DNA of 64,000 nucleotides from positions 1 through 64,000 of the forward strand of contig NZ_BONX01000011.1 of assembly GCF_016862935.1 (NCBI RefSeq), read 5' to 3'. This DNA comes from Plantactinospora mayteni. Lineage in GTDB: Bacteria > Actinomycetota > Actinomycetes > Mycobacteriales > Micromonosporaceae. Position numbers and translations under genes: made by a program. The notes beneath the pieces were generated by a model, which saw only the letters and a list, made by a program, of their open reading frames with translations, was not told the DNA's origin and ran no database searches. Below, piece after piece: positions 44,001-52,097 of the stretch. Numbering within the stretch: the first letter of the stretch is position 1; every line of letters starts with the position of its first letter.

Positions 44001-45893
44001 TCACGGCACCACGTCCATCGGCCGTTCGGGCTCGGGCGCGTCGTCCTCACCGGTGTATCCGGCCGCCTGCAACCGGAACAGGGTCGCGTACGTGCCCTCC
44101 GCCGCCAGCAACTCCGGGTGGCGGCCCCGCTCCGTCACCACCCCGGCGTCGAGTACGACGATCGAATCGGCGTCGCGCACCGCGCCCAGGCGGTGCGAGA
44201 TGAGCACACTGGTCCGACCCACCCGGTGCTGGCGCAGACCGGCGTGCACCTCGTACTCCGCCGCGGCGTCGAGCCCGGCGCTCGGCTCGTCCAGGATCAT
44301 CAGGTCGCGCGCGTCCCGGACGAAGGCCCGGGCCAGCGCCAGTCGCTGCCACTGCCCGCCGGAGAGCACCACTCCGGTGCGGGGATCACTGCGGTCGGTC
44401 TCGGTCATGAACATCCGCGACAGCAGCGTGTCGTAGCCGTAGGGCAGGGCGACGAGGTCGGCGTGGATGCCGGCGCGGCGGGCCGCGAGGTGGATCCGGT
44501 CCGGGTCACCGATCCGCCCGACGTCGCCGATCCCGATGTTCTCGCCGGCGGACAGGTCGTACTCCACGAAGTCCTGGAACACGGCGGTGATCCGTTCCCT
44601 GAGCTGCCGGGGATCCAGCTCACGCAGGTCCACACCGTCCCACAGCACCGCACCCCGGGTCGGGTCGTAGAACCGGCAGAGCAGCTTGACCAGGGTGCTC
44701 TTACCGGCGCCGTTCCGGCCGACCAGCGCCGTCGAGGTGCCCGCCGGGATCGTCAGGTTGACACCGGACAGGACCCAGGGGTGGTCGTCGGAATAGCGGA
44801 ACCACACGTCGCGCAACTCGATTCCGTGCCGCAGCGGCGGCACCGGGCGCGGCACGGACGGCGTCGGCAGGTCCGGCTCCGCGGTGAGCACCGCCCGGTA
44901 GTGGTCGATCAACAACAACCGCTGGTGCGCCCAGGCGAGAGCGCTGATCACGGTGCCCAGCGCGCCCTGCACCCCGGCGACGGCGAGGATGAACAGCGAG
45001 ACGTCGCCGACCGACAGCGCCCGGGTGTGGGCGGAGCGGACGGCCCAGACCAGGCCACCGCCAGCCACCACGGCGGCGAGCACCGCGAGCCCGCCCTGGG
45101 CGAACAGCTCCCGCCGGTCGGTCGCGCGCCGGGCCCGGTCCGCGGTACGCCGTTCGGTCATCATCCGGGCCCGGAGGAAGGCCCCGGCGCCGAAGAGCCG
45201 GACCTCCTTCGCCGCCGCCACGCTGGTGAGCAGATCGTTGTAGAACAGCTCCCGGCGCTCGGCCGGGGTGATGTCAACCGTCATCCCCACCCGTCGCCGG
45301 GACAGGGCCAGTTCGGCGAGGAGCGTCGGCACCGCGGCGACGACCACGACCAACGCCATCACCGGACTCAGCAGCAGCAGCGAACCCAGGAAACCGGCCA
45401 GTACCAGCAGACCGCGGGCGACTGCCAGCTTGGCCTCGACGATCTCGGCGGGCGAGCGGACCGAGTCACCGGCGAGCCGGAGCCGGTCCAGGAAGTGCGG
45501 ATCCTCGAACCGCCCGAGCCCGACGAGTCGGTCGACGGCGGCGTGCAGGCGTTCCATCCCCAGCCGGCTCGCCGCGCGGTCCACCTCGGCCCGCAGAAAC
45601 TGCTCGAACTGTGGAAGCACTGCCACCAGGACACCGGTGAGCGCCAGCGCGGCACCCAGGATCACCAGTTCGGAGACCAGGGCGCCGCCGCCGACCCCGT
45701 CCAGGACGGCCCGGGTGAGCCAGGCGACCAGGACCGGGGCGACGCCACCGACGACGGCGGCCACCCCCAGCAGCAGCACCCCGCCACGGGCGGCGCCCCA
45801 GGCGAGGCCGGACGCCGTCGCGGCGGTGGCAAGCAGCGGGCGCCGCACCGGCCCGGTACCGGCGTCGTGGTGGACGCTGCCTGACGGCATCAT
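44001..45893 (-). CDS. ABC exporter, fused permease-ATPase (peptide cassette)
   Basis: 630 residues. Six-helix transmembrane domain (about 20-330), then an ATPase domain (about 365-610) with Walker A ALVGRNGAGKSTL, Q-loop VFQDFVEYDLSAGEN, signature LSGGQWQRLALARA, Walker B LMILDEPSAGLDAAAE and H-loop LISHRLGAV. No C39 peptidase domain precedes the membrane part, so leader cleavage must be done elsewhere, probably by the S26 peptidase next to it. Its start overlaps the redoxin stop (ATGA). Likely exports the Cys-rich peptide. Confidence 0.93.
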   Translation of the reverse strand: MMPSGSVHHDAGTGPVRRPLLATAATASGLAWGAARGGVLLLGVAAVVGGVAPVLVAWLTRAVLDGVGGGALVSELVILGAALALTGVLVAVLPQFEQFLRAEVDRAASRLGMERLHAAVDRLVGLGRFEDPHFLDRLRLAGDSVRSPAEIVEAKLAVARGLLVLAGFLGSLLLLSPVMALVVVVAAVPTLLAELALSRRRVGMTVDITPAERRELFYNDLLTSVAAAKEVRLFGAGAFLRARMMTERRTADRARRATDRRELFAQGGLAVLAAVVAGGGLVWAVRSAHTRALSVGDVSLFILAVAGVQGALGTVISALAWAHQRLLLIDHYRAVLTAEPDLPTPSVPRPVPPLRHGIELRDVWFRYSDDHPWVLSGVNLTIPAGTSTALVGRNGAGKSTLVKLLCRFYDPTRGAVLWDGVDLRELDPRQLRERITAVFQDFVEYDLSAGENIGIGDVGRIGDPDRIHLAARRAGIHADLVALPYGYDTLLSRMFMTETDRSDPRTGVVLSGGQWQRLALARAFVRDARDLMILDEPSAGLDAAAEYEVHAGLRQHRVGRTSVLISHRLGAVRDADSIVVLDAGVVTERGRHPELLAAEGTYATLFRLQAAGYTGEDDAPEPERPMDVVP

Positions 45894-46432
45894 GCGTGCG
45901 CCGCGACCGGAAGCTCGTCGAGCCGATGACCGCTGGCGGTAACCCGCCCCTGGCCGTCGAGCAGATAGACGGCGGGGAGCGCCTCGACCCCGAGGGCGGC
46001 GACCAGTCCCGGCGTACCGGGCGGTTGCCGGACCACGCGGGCGACCGGCGACAACATCTCGACGTACGGCTCGGCAGACGCCTGGTCCGCCTCCACCACC
46101 GCCAGCACAGCCGCCCGGCCCCGGTGCGCCGTCGCCGCCCGCTCGACGAACTCGGGCAGCAGCGCGTCACATGCGTCGCAACCGGGGCTGAAGAAGCCGA
46201 CGAGCGTCTCGTCGGCGAGCGTGTCCCGCGACACCGGTTGGCCGTCGGTCGTGGTCGCGCTGAAGTCGGCCACGGTCGCGCCGACCGGCAGGATCCTCGC
46301 GTCGTCCCGGGGTGACTGCCGGGACAGCAGCTCGGTGTGCTCCCGCAGCCGTCGCACCACGCCGAGGGTCAGCAGGAGGTTGACCAGAGTGAGCAGTCCG
46401 ATTAGCACGGTCGCGCTGACCAGCACGGGCAT
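45890..46432 (-). CDS. Membrane-anchored TlpA-like thiol oxidoreductase (peptide cassette)
   Basis: 180 residues. N-terminal membrane helix (about 4-27), then a redoxin domain: ILPVGATVADFSATTTDGQP, the active site FFSPGCDACDALLPEF with C85 and C88 as CxxC, and the cis-Pro segment VEALPAVYLLD. MauD/TlpA-like proteins introduce or rearrange disulfides outside the membrane. Here the neighbour encodes an 8-Cys peptide, which gives an obvious substrate. Ribosome site GAAGGGATC precedes ATG 46432. Coupled to the exporter by ATGA. Confidence 0.9.
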   Translation of the reverse strand: MPVLVSATVLIGLLTLVNLLLTLGVVRRLREHTELLSRQSPRDDARILPVGATVADFSATTTDGQPVSRDTLADETLVGFFSPGCDACDALLPEFVERAATAHRGRAAVLAVVEADQASAEPYVEMLSPVARVVRQPPGTPGLVAALGVEALPAVYLLDGQGRVTASGHRLDELPVAAHA

Positions 46433-46447
46433 CCGGGGATCCCTTCG

Positions 46448-46549
46448 TCACGGTCGCGTCCGGGCCGGCACCGGCCCGGGCGCGAGGAGGTCTACGAGGT
46501 CGTCGAGGGTGAACGTGAGCAGGGCGAGCACGGCGGCGGCACCCCGCAT
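46448..46549 (-). CDS. Tiny ORF (33 aa) inside the peptide cassette
   Basis: 33 residues from ATG 46549: MRGAAAVLALLTFTLDDLVD followed by LLAPGPVPARTRP. It lies between the peptide and redoxin genes, on the same strand, 15 nt before the redoxin start. The leading hydrophobic segment could span a membrane. The upstream sequence (46550-46639) is in the same frame as the peptide gene and stays open after that gene's stop. Related cassettes elsewhere often carry a MauE-like gene at this place, so it could be a remnant; that is a guess. No strong ribosome site. Confidence 0.3.
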   Translation of the reverse strand: MRGAAAVLALLTFTLDDLVDLLAPGPVPARTRP

Positions 46550-46639
46550 GCCTTTCTCGTCGGGCCCGATGGCATCGACTGGGCGGGGCGGACGGGCCGG
46601 CGGGTACCGGGCGTCCGCCCCGACGTCAGTGGTCCGGGG

Positions 46640-46819
46640 TCAGCAGGTCCCGCAGCTGGCGCAGCGCCACGGCTCGCAGACGCCTCCGATGCAGTCGCGC
46701 ACGCAGCGCTTCGAGTAGGTGCTGCTGCAATACATGCACGAGGTCTGCTGCGCGGCGGATGCGCTCATCTTCGGCACCACCAGGGACAGGACCTTGTCAG
46801 CGAGTCGTCCGATGCTCAT
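46640..46819 (-). CDS. Cys-rich small peptide, probable secreted precursor
   Basis: 59 residues from ATG 46819, with a strong ribosome site (GGAGGAGAGCCG). Residues 1-20 look like a leader: MSIGRLADKVLSLVVPK then MSASAAQQ, containing small-residue (Ala-x-Ala-like) positions suited to a signal peptidase. The remaining part holds eight cysteines (28, 31, 39, 43, 48, 53, 56, 59), enough for four disulfides, plus Trp51 and basic residues. It is followed by redoxin, exporter and S26 peptidase genes and preceded by SARP operator repeats. A longer frame from 46942 lacks a ribosome site. Function of the mature product is unknown. Confidence 0.8.
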   Translation of the reverse strand: MSIGRLADKVLSLVVPKMSASAAQQTSCMYCSSTYSKRCVRDCIGGVCEPWRCASCGTC

Positions 46820-46983
46820 CGGCTCTCCTCCATCAATGAGTGGGGGGAAATCGGGTGGCGACGCCACGCCGAGGCACGCCGTCCACCCGGGACAGTGTCG
46901 GACCCGACGCCATCGACTCTCGTCGGTCCGACGAGACAGCACGCTACGGCGGTCGGATCATCGCCACAAGCAGCGAATCCGCA

Positions 46984-47026
46984 GGTCAACGGCGGTTTCT
47001 ACGGTGGGTCTACGGAATCTCTACGG
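46984..47026 (-). promoter_or_regulatory. SARP-type operator and -35 before the peptide cassette
   Basis: On the minus strand three perfect CCGTAGA heptamers lie at 47026-47020, 47015-47009 and 47004-46998, an 11-bp period (4-bp spacers). Eight bases further lies a TTGACC -35-like hexamer (46989-46984). The first heptamer overlaps the SARP gene's stop codon. Confidence 0.75.
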
Positions 47027-50000
47027 CCGATCTCCCGGCCGCGTCGGCGACGGCCCGGCGGCCGCACCCGCCACCGACTCCGCCTCGGCGTCGTTACCCA
47101 ACCGCCGCAGCAGGCGAACCGCCTGGTCGCGTACCTCGCCGGCCCGCGCCGGGTCGCCGGCGACCGCCAGCGCCTGGGCGAGCGTGCCGAGCACCCTCGC
47201 CTCGGCGTACCGGTGCTCGGCCCGGCGGTAGAGCTCGGCGGCCTCGGAGAGCCGGGCGACCGCCCGGTCCGGGTCGAGAGCGGCGAGGTCCAGCCGGCCG
47301 AGGGCGTGCAGCGCGAGCGCCTGCCCGTACAGCGAGTGGCCGGCCCGGCTCAGCGCCAGGCCATGGTCGAGGGTGAACCGGGCCGCCGGATGCCCCTGGT
47401 CTGCGTAGAGTCCGCCGAGATGACCGTAGAGGAAGGCGAGCTGGAGCTGGTCGGCGGTACGATCCGCGATCGCGATCGCCTCGGTGAAGGCCGCCTCGGC
47501 CCGGCCCGCCTCGCGCCGGTCCCGATGGATGACGCCGATCAGGCCGAGCGCCACGCTCCGGTCCCGCGGACTGTGCAGCTCGGCGGCGAGGGCCTGGGCG
47601 ATCTGGGCGTCGCTCAGCGCCTCGCCGAGCCGGCCCTGCTGCCGGCGCAGGATGCTGAGCTGCTGCCAGACGTGCAGCACACCCAGGCGGTACCCGGCCT
47701 GGCGGGCAAGGCGGTAGCTGGTCGCCAGGCAGCGCAGCGCGGCCTGTTGCTCACCCCGGGTCCGGTGCACGGTCGCGCACAGATACCACGCGTCCGCCTC
47801 GCCGCGCCGCTCGCCGAGCCGGCGGAACAGCTCCCGTGCCGCCGTCGCGTGGTTGAGCTTGACCTCCACGTCCGACCCGGGCTTCGAGCTGAACAGGTCG
47901 GCCAGGTTCCGGCGCAGGACAGCCATCCCGAGCTCGTCGCCGGTGGCTTGACAGGCCGCCAGCGCCGTCTCGTGCGCACGCTGGCCGTCGTCGTACACGT
48001 TGCGTAGCTCGTAATAGCCGTGGGTGGCGGCGGCGAGGCGCCAGGCCGTGCCAGCCCGACCGGCCGCGGCGGCCTGGAGCACGGTCGCCAGCAGCGCCGG
48101 CTGTTCCGCCTCGAACCAGCCGAACGGATCACGCTCGGCGATCCGCCGGACCGGCTCCGGCACCGACCAGGTGGGCGCCGGTGCTTCGACGGCGGCGAGG
48201 GTCCGGGCCGGCGCGTGGCGGTCCGCGTACCGGGCCAGACTGAGCCAGCCGGCCAGTACCCGGTCGACCGCCGCCGCGCGCTCCGCGGCCGGCTCCTGTT
48301 CCGCGCGCTCCCGGGCGAAGAGCCGGACCAGGGAATGAAAGCGGTACCGGAGCTGTCCGCACCGGTCCACGCCGGCGTCATCGAGCAGACGCCGCGCCAC
48401 CAGTACGCTCAGTGCGGCCTCGGCCGCCGCCAGTGGCAGGTCCGCAGCCGCCGCGGCCACCCACGCCGGTACGTCGGGCGCGTCGAACAGCGCCAGCCGG
48501 CGCAGAACCCGGTGCTCGGGATCGGCCATCCCGCACAGCCCGGAGCCGATGCTGGCCCGGACGTCGAGGTCGCCGACCCGGAGTTCGTCCAGGCGACGCC
48601 GCTCGTCGGTCAGCTGCTCTACGAACCAGGACAGCGGTGTCTGCGGGCTCGCCGCGACGCGCGCGGCCAGAATCCGGACCGCCAGCGGCAGGTGCCCACA
48701 GAGGCCGGTCAGATCCGTGGCCGCGGCCAGCTCGGCCCGGAACCGCTGCGCGCCGAGGCTCCGTTCGAGCAGGGCGAGCGCGGACTCCACCGGGAAGACG
48801 TCGAGGTTGAGCAGGTGCGCTCCGGCCAGCGCGGACAGTCGGGACCGGCTGGTCACCAGGACCGCGCAGCCGGAGCCGCCGGGCAGCAGCGGCCGTACCT
48901 GTCGCTCGTCGACGGCGTTCTCGAGGATGACCAGCAGCCGCCGGTTGGCGAGGTGGCTGCGGAACATCGCGACGCGCTCGTCGGTGTCCTTCGGAACCGA
49001 CATCCCGGGTACGCCGAGCCCACGTAGGAAGGTGCCGAGCACGTCGGCGGGGCGTGCCGGCTCACTGTCGCCGCGCAGGTCGGCGTAGAGCTGGCCGTCG
49101 GGGTACGCCGGGCGTAGCCGGTGTGCCAGGTGCACCGCGAGCGTGCTCTTGCCGACACCTGCCCGGCCGCAGATCGCCACCACCCGTAGCGCCGTCTCCC
49201 CGGGCGTCCCGAGCCAGCGCTCGCAATCGGCCAGTTCGCGCTCGCGGCCGATGAAGTCCGCGATGTCGGCCGGCGTCTGCCATGGTCGACGCGGCTCCTC
49301 CAGCCGGGTCCCGGTTCGGTCCGGGTCGGCGACCCGAGGCCCGCGCGACGATTCGCCGGCTCGCCGTTGGGCGGCGTCGGCGGCCCTCGCGGACGGCGGG
49401 TGATCCTGCGGTTCGGGATCGCTCAGGCCGTCGGCGAGGATGTCCTGGTGAACGCGGCGTAGCTCGGGCCCCGGGTCGATGCCGAACTCACCGACCAGCC
49501 GCTGCCGGGCGTGCAGGTACGCGTTGAGGGCCTCCGCCCGCCGGCCGTCGGCGTACAGCGCGCGCATCCACTGCGCCACCACGCGTTCCCGACCCGGCTG
49601 CTCGGCCACCAGTTGCCGCAGTTCGCCGAGGATCTCGCGGTGCCGGCACAGGTGTAGGTCCGCCTCGATCCGGGCCTCGAGTGCGACCAGTCGGAGTTCC
49701 TCGAGACGCGCGACATAGGCCGCCAGCGACGGGCTGCGGGGCGTGTCCGGCAGCGCCGGGCCGGCCCAGAGCCCGAGCGCCTCGGCCAGGATCTGCCGGC
49801 CCTGCCACAACTTCCCGGCGTGTAGCGCCGCCCGCCCGTCGGCGCAGAGCCGTTCGAAGCGGTAGCTGTCGACCGCGTCCCGGGGCAGCGCGAAGTGGTA
49901 GCCGGTGCGGCGGCCGACCACGACCGCCGCGCCGTCGGGCCCGAACGCCCGGCGCAGGGACATCACGTACCCCCGCACCAGGGACCGGGCCGAGGTCGGC

Positions 50001-50242
50001 GCCGAGCCGGTCCACACCTCCGCCACCAGCCGATCCGGCGAGACGTCCGCGCCGCGGTGCAGCACCAGGGCGGCGAGCAGGGATCTCAGCCTCGCGCCGC
50101 GGACCGCGTGCCAGCTGTCCCCGTCCCACACCTCCATCACGCCGAGGCAGCGGCAGCGCAGGACCCCCTCAGGTACACCATCATTGATCAACGTCCACAG
50201 CGTAGCGGCGGGTGGGCACGCCCACCACAGCCGAGCCGCCAC
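47021..50242 (-). CDS. SARP/AfsR-family transcription regulator
   Basis: Up to 1073 residues. OmpR-type DNA-binding domain (about 28-115, LRSLLAALVLHRGADVSPDR, VRGYVMSLRRAFG, GYHFALP), bacterial transcriptional activation domain (about 118-265, with FERLCADGRAALHAGK), NB-ARC ATPase (about 320-600; Walker A AICGRAGVGKSTLAV) and TPR repeats at the C-terminus. It matches AfsR-type activators of secondary metabolism. The start is unsure: GTG 50242 gives a long tail, and no ribosome site fits; TTG 50194 is an alternative. The next genes on this strand form the peptide cassette, preceded by SARP-like repeats, which are its probable target. Confidence 0.9.
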   Translation of the reverse strand: MAARLWWACPPAATLWTLINDGVPEGVLRCRCLGVMEVWDGDSWHAVRGARLRSLLAALVLHRGADVSPDRLVAEVWTGSAPTSARSLVRGYVMSLRRAFGPDGAAVVVGRRTGYHFALPRDAVDSYRFERLCADGRAALHAGKLWQGRQILAEALGLWAGPALPDTPRSPSLAAYVARLEELRLVALEARIEADLHLCRHREILGELRQLVAEQPGRERVVAQWMRALYADGRRAEALNAYLHARQRLVGEFGIDPGPELRRVHQDILADGLSDPEPQDHPPSARAADAAQRRAGESSRGPRVADPDRTGTRLEEPRRPWQTPADIADFIGRERELADCERWLGTPGETALRVVAICGRAGVGKSTLAVHLAHRLRPAYPDGQLYADLRGDSEPARPADVLGTFLRGLGVPGMSVPKDTDERVAMFRSHLANRRLLVILENAVDERQVRPLLPGGSGCAVLVTSRSRLSALAGAHLLNLDVFPVESALALLERSLGAQRFRAELAAATDLTGLCGHLPLAVRILAARVAASPQTPLSWFVEQLTDERRRLDELRVGDLDVRASIGSGLCGMADPEHRVLRRLALFDAPDVPAWVAAAAADLPLAAAEAALSVLVARRLLDDAGVDRCGQLRYRFHSLVRLFARERAEQEPAAERAAAVDRVLAGWLSLARYADRHAPARTLAAVEAPAPTWSVPEPVRRIAERDPFGWFEAEQPALLATVLQAAAAGRAGTAWRLAAATHGYYELRNVYDDGQRAHETALAACQATGDELGMAVLRRNLADLFSSKPGSDVEVKLNHATAARELFRRLGERRGEADAWYLCATVHRTRGEQQAALRCLATSYRLARQAGYRLGVLHVWQQLSILRRQQGRLGEALSDAQIAQALAAELHSPRDRSVALGLIGVIHRDRREAGRAEAAFTEAIAIADRTADQLQLAFLYGHLGGLYADQGHPAARFTLDHGLALSRAGHSLYGQALALHALGRLDLAALDPDRAVARLSEAAELYRRAEHRYAEARVLGTLAQALAVAGDPARAGEVRDQAVRLLRRLGNDAEAESVAGAAAGPSPTRPGDRP

Positions 50243-50286
50243 GTTGGTCAGCGCCGCGTTGGTCAGCGCCGCGTTGGTCGGCCGGG
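50242..50286. repeat. 15-bp tandem repeat at a gene end
   Basis: CGTTGGTCAGCGCCG at 50242-50256 and 50257-50271, with a diverged third unit at 50272-50286. It directly precedes the stop of the next gene (50288), and 50242 is also the earliest SARP start. Confidence 0.85.
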
Positions 50287-50287
50287 C

Positions 50288-51022
50288 TCAGCCGGCGGTC
50301 GGCAGCAGCAGGTCGGCGCGGATCGGGAAGTGGTCGCTGGCCCGCCGGGTCTGCTCGGTGTCCACCACGTCGTAGCCGAGCACGCTGATCCGGGGGTCGA
50401 CGAAAAGCGCGTCGATCCGGTCGCGCGGCTGCGGGCACGGGTAGGTGAACCGGGACTCGCCGCCGGCCACCACGGCCGCGTCGGTGAGGCCGTCGGCGAC
50501 GGTACGCCAGGCGCCGCCGCCCGAGTTCTCGTTCAGGTCCGCCCCGACCACCATCGGCAGCCGCGTCGCGGCCAGCTCCTGCTTGAAGAGCATCGCCTGA
50601 CCGGGGCGCTCGGTCGGGTCGGTGGAGAGGTGCGAGCCGGCCAGGGCGAACCGGGACGCGCCGATCCCGCACTCGGCGAAGACCGCCCCGCGCATGTGCC
50701 GGCCCGGGGTCAGCGGAAACTGCCGGCACCAGCTCTGGTAGACCCGGACCCGGAGGCTGGTCAGCAGCAGGTTGCCCAGGGCCGGCAGGCCGCCGCCCGC
50801 GACCACCAGACCGAGCCGGTCGGCCAGGGCGGCGCACTTGTGCCGCCAGCGGAACCGGCGCGGCGCCTCCTGCACGATCACCACGTCCGGTTGCATCGCC
50901 CGGACCGCCTCGGCCAGCGCAGCGACGTCGTCACGCTGGCCGTGCACGTTGTAGGAGAGCACCCGGAGGCGCACCGATGCCGCCTCCCCGCCAGAGGACT
51001 GCTGCTGACCCACGCCCCGCAC
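50288..51022 (-). CDS. Endonuclease/exonuclease/phosphatase-family protein
   Basis: 244 residues. LRVLSYNVHGQRDD carries the first Asn, IVQEAPRRFRWRHKCAALAD the metal Glu, FALAGSHLS the catalytic His strand, VVGADLNENSGGGAW the DxN pair and RRASDHFPIRADL the closing Asp-His. The EEP fold cleaves phosphodiester or phosphoester bonds using Mg2+; substrate unknown (nucleic acid or lipid/inositol phosphate). No signal peptide or anchor. It is followed at 24 nt by the ROK kinase. Confidence 0.9.
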   Translation of the reverse strand: MRGVGQQQSSGGEAASVRLRVLSYNVHGQRDDVAALAEAVRAMQPDVVIVQEAPRRFRWRHKCAALADRLGLVVAGGGLPALGNLLLTSLRVRVYQSWCRQFPLTPGRHMRGAVFAECGIGASRFALAGSHLSTDPTERPGQAMLFKQELAATRLPMVVGADLNENSGGGAWRTVADGLTDAAVVAGGESRFTYPCPQPRDRIDALFVDPRISVLGYDVVDTEQTRRASDHFPIRADLLLPTAG

Positions 51023-51046
51023 CCCTGCTCTGCTGTCCCAGCCCGG

Positions 51047-51994
51047 CTAGCGGCGCCGGGCCAGGTCGGCGGCGCCGACCATGCCGGCCGAGTTCCCCAG
51101 CTCGGCCGGGCGGATCTCGGCCACCGGAATCTTGGCACGCGCGGCGAGAGCCTCCGTGAACGACCGACGGGTCGGTCCCATCAGCAGGTCACCGGCCTCC
51201 ACCACGCCGCCCCCGACCACCAGTACCTGCGGGTCGAGGATCTGCGCCATGTCGGCCAGCCCGATGCCGAGCCAGCGCCCGATCTGCGCGAAGGCCGTAC
51301 CGGAGACCGGGTCGCCGGAGCGGGCGGCGGCGGTCACCATCGGGCCGCTGATCGCGTCGACGTCACCACCGGCCAGGTCGAGCAGGATGGTGGCCCGGGC
51401 CGGCTCCTGCCGGGCGCCCGCCCGGGCGAACCGGACCAGGGCGTTGCCGCTGGCGTACTGCTCGATGCAGCCGAGCCGGCCACAGCCGCAGACGTGCCCG
51501 TCCGGCACCGAGAGCATGTGCCCGAGTTCGGCGGCGATGCCGTGCGCGCCGCGCAGCAGCTCCCCGCCGAGCACGATGCCGCCGCCCACCCCGGTACCGA
51601 TGGTGAACAGCACCATCGAGTCGTCGGCTTCCCGGGCCGCCCCGTAACGGAACTCGGCCCAGGCCGCGACGTTGGCGTCGTTCTCCACGATGACCGGCAG
51701 CCCGACGGCGTTGCCGACGTAGTCGCGCAGCGGCTCGTCCCGCCAGGCGATGTTCGGGGCGAACAGCACCGTCGACCGCTCGGCGTCGATCCAGCCGGCG
51801 GCACCGATGCCCACCGCGTCCACCTCGTGCTCGGCCGCCAACTCCTTGACGACCTCGACGATTGTGTCCCGGGTCCTGGCTACGTCCTCGGCGGGAGTGT
51901 CCCGGCGTATCTGCGCCCGCACCTCACCGTCGACGTCGACGACCCCGGCGGCCACCTTGGTACCCCCGACGTCGACTCCGATGGTCAGCGTCAC
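51047..51994 (-). CDS. glk: ROK-family glucokinase
   Basis: 315 residues from GTG 51994 (ribosome site AGGGGAG). ATP-binding TIGVDVGGTKVAAG opens the protein; the sugar site reads IVENDANVAAWAEFRYG; GTGVGGGIVLGGELLRGAHG is the second phosphate loop and HVCGCGRLGCIEQYASG the ROK zinc motif with HxCxCGxxGC spacing. It phosphorylates glucose with ATP in the cytoplasm. In streptomycetes such kinases also take part in carbon catabolite repression. Full length. Confidence 0.95.
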   Translation of the reverse strand: MTLTIGVDVGGTKVAAGVVDVDGEVRAQIRRDTPAEDVARTRDTIVEVVKELAAEHEVDAVGIGAAGWIDAERSTVLFAPNIAWRDEPLRDYVGNAVGLPVIVENDANVAAWAEFRYGAAREADDSMVLFTIGTGVGGGIVLGGELLRGAHGIAAELGHMLSVPDGHVCGCGRLGCIEQYASGNALVRFARAGARQEPARATILLDLAGGDVDAISGPMVTAAARSGDPVSGTAFAQIGRWLGIGLADMAQILDPQVLVVGGGVVEAGDLLMGPTRRSFTEALAARAKIPVAEIRPAELGNSAGMVGAADLARRR

Positions 51995-52097
51995 CGAGCC
52001 GCTCCCCTCTGCCACACCGCACCTCGCGGTCACTGTCCCGCCACTGCCGCCGTACCGTGCCGTTCCCGCCCGGCGACCGGCGGACCCGTCCCGGCGG

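Noticed and set aside
43484-46819. Lanthipeptide, lasso or thiopeptide cluster
   Set aside because: No LanB/C/M, YcaO, radical SAM or B1/B2/C-type lasso genes; only redox, export and cleavage functions are present.
46640-46942. 100-aa version of the Cys-rich peptide starting at 46942
   Set aside because: No ribosome site at 46942, the extra 41 residues lack coding character, and GGAGGAG sits exactly before ATG 46819.
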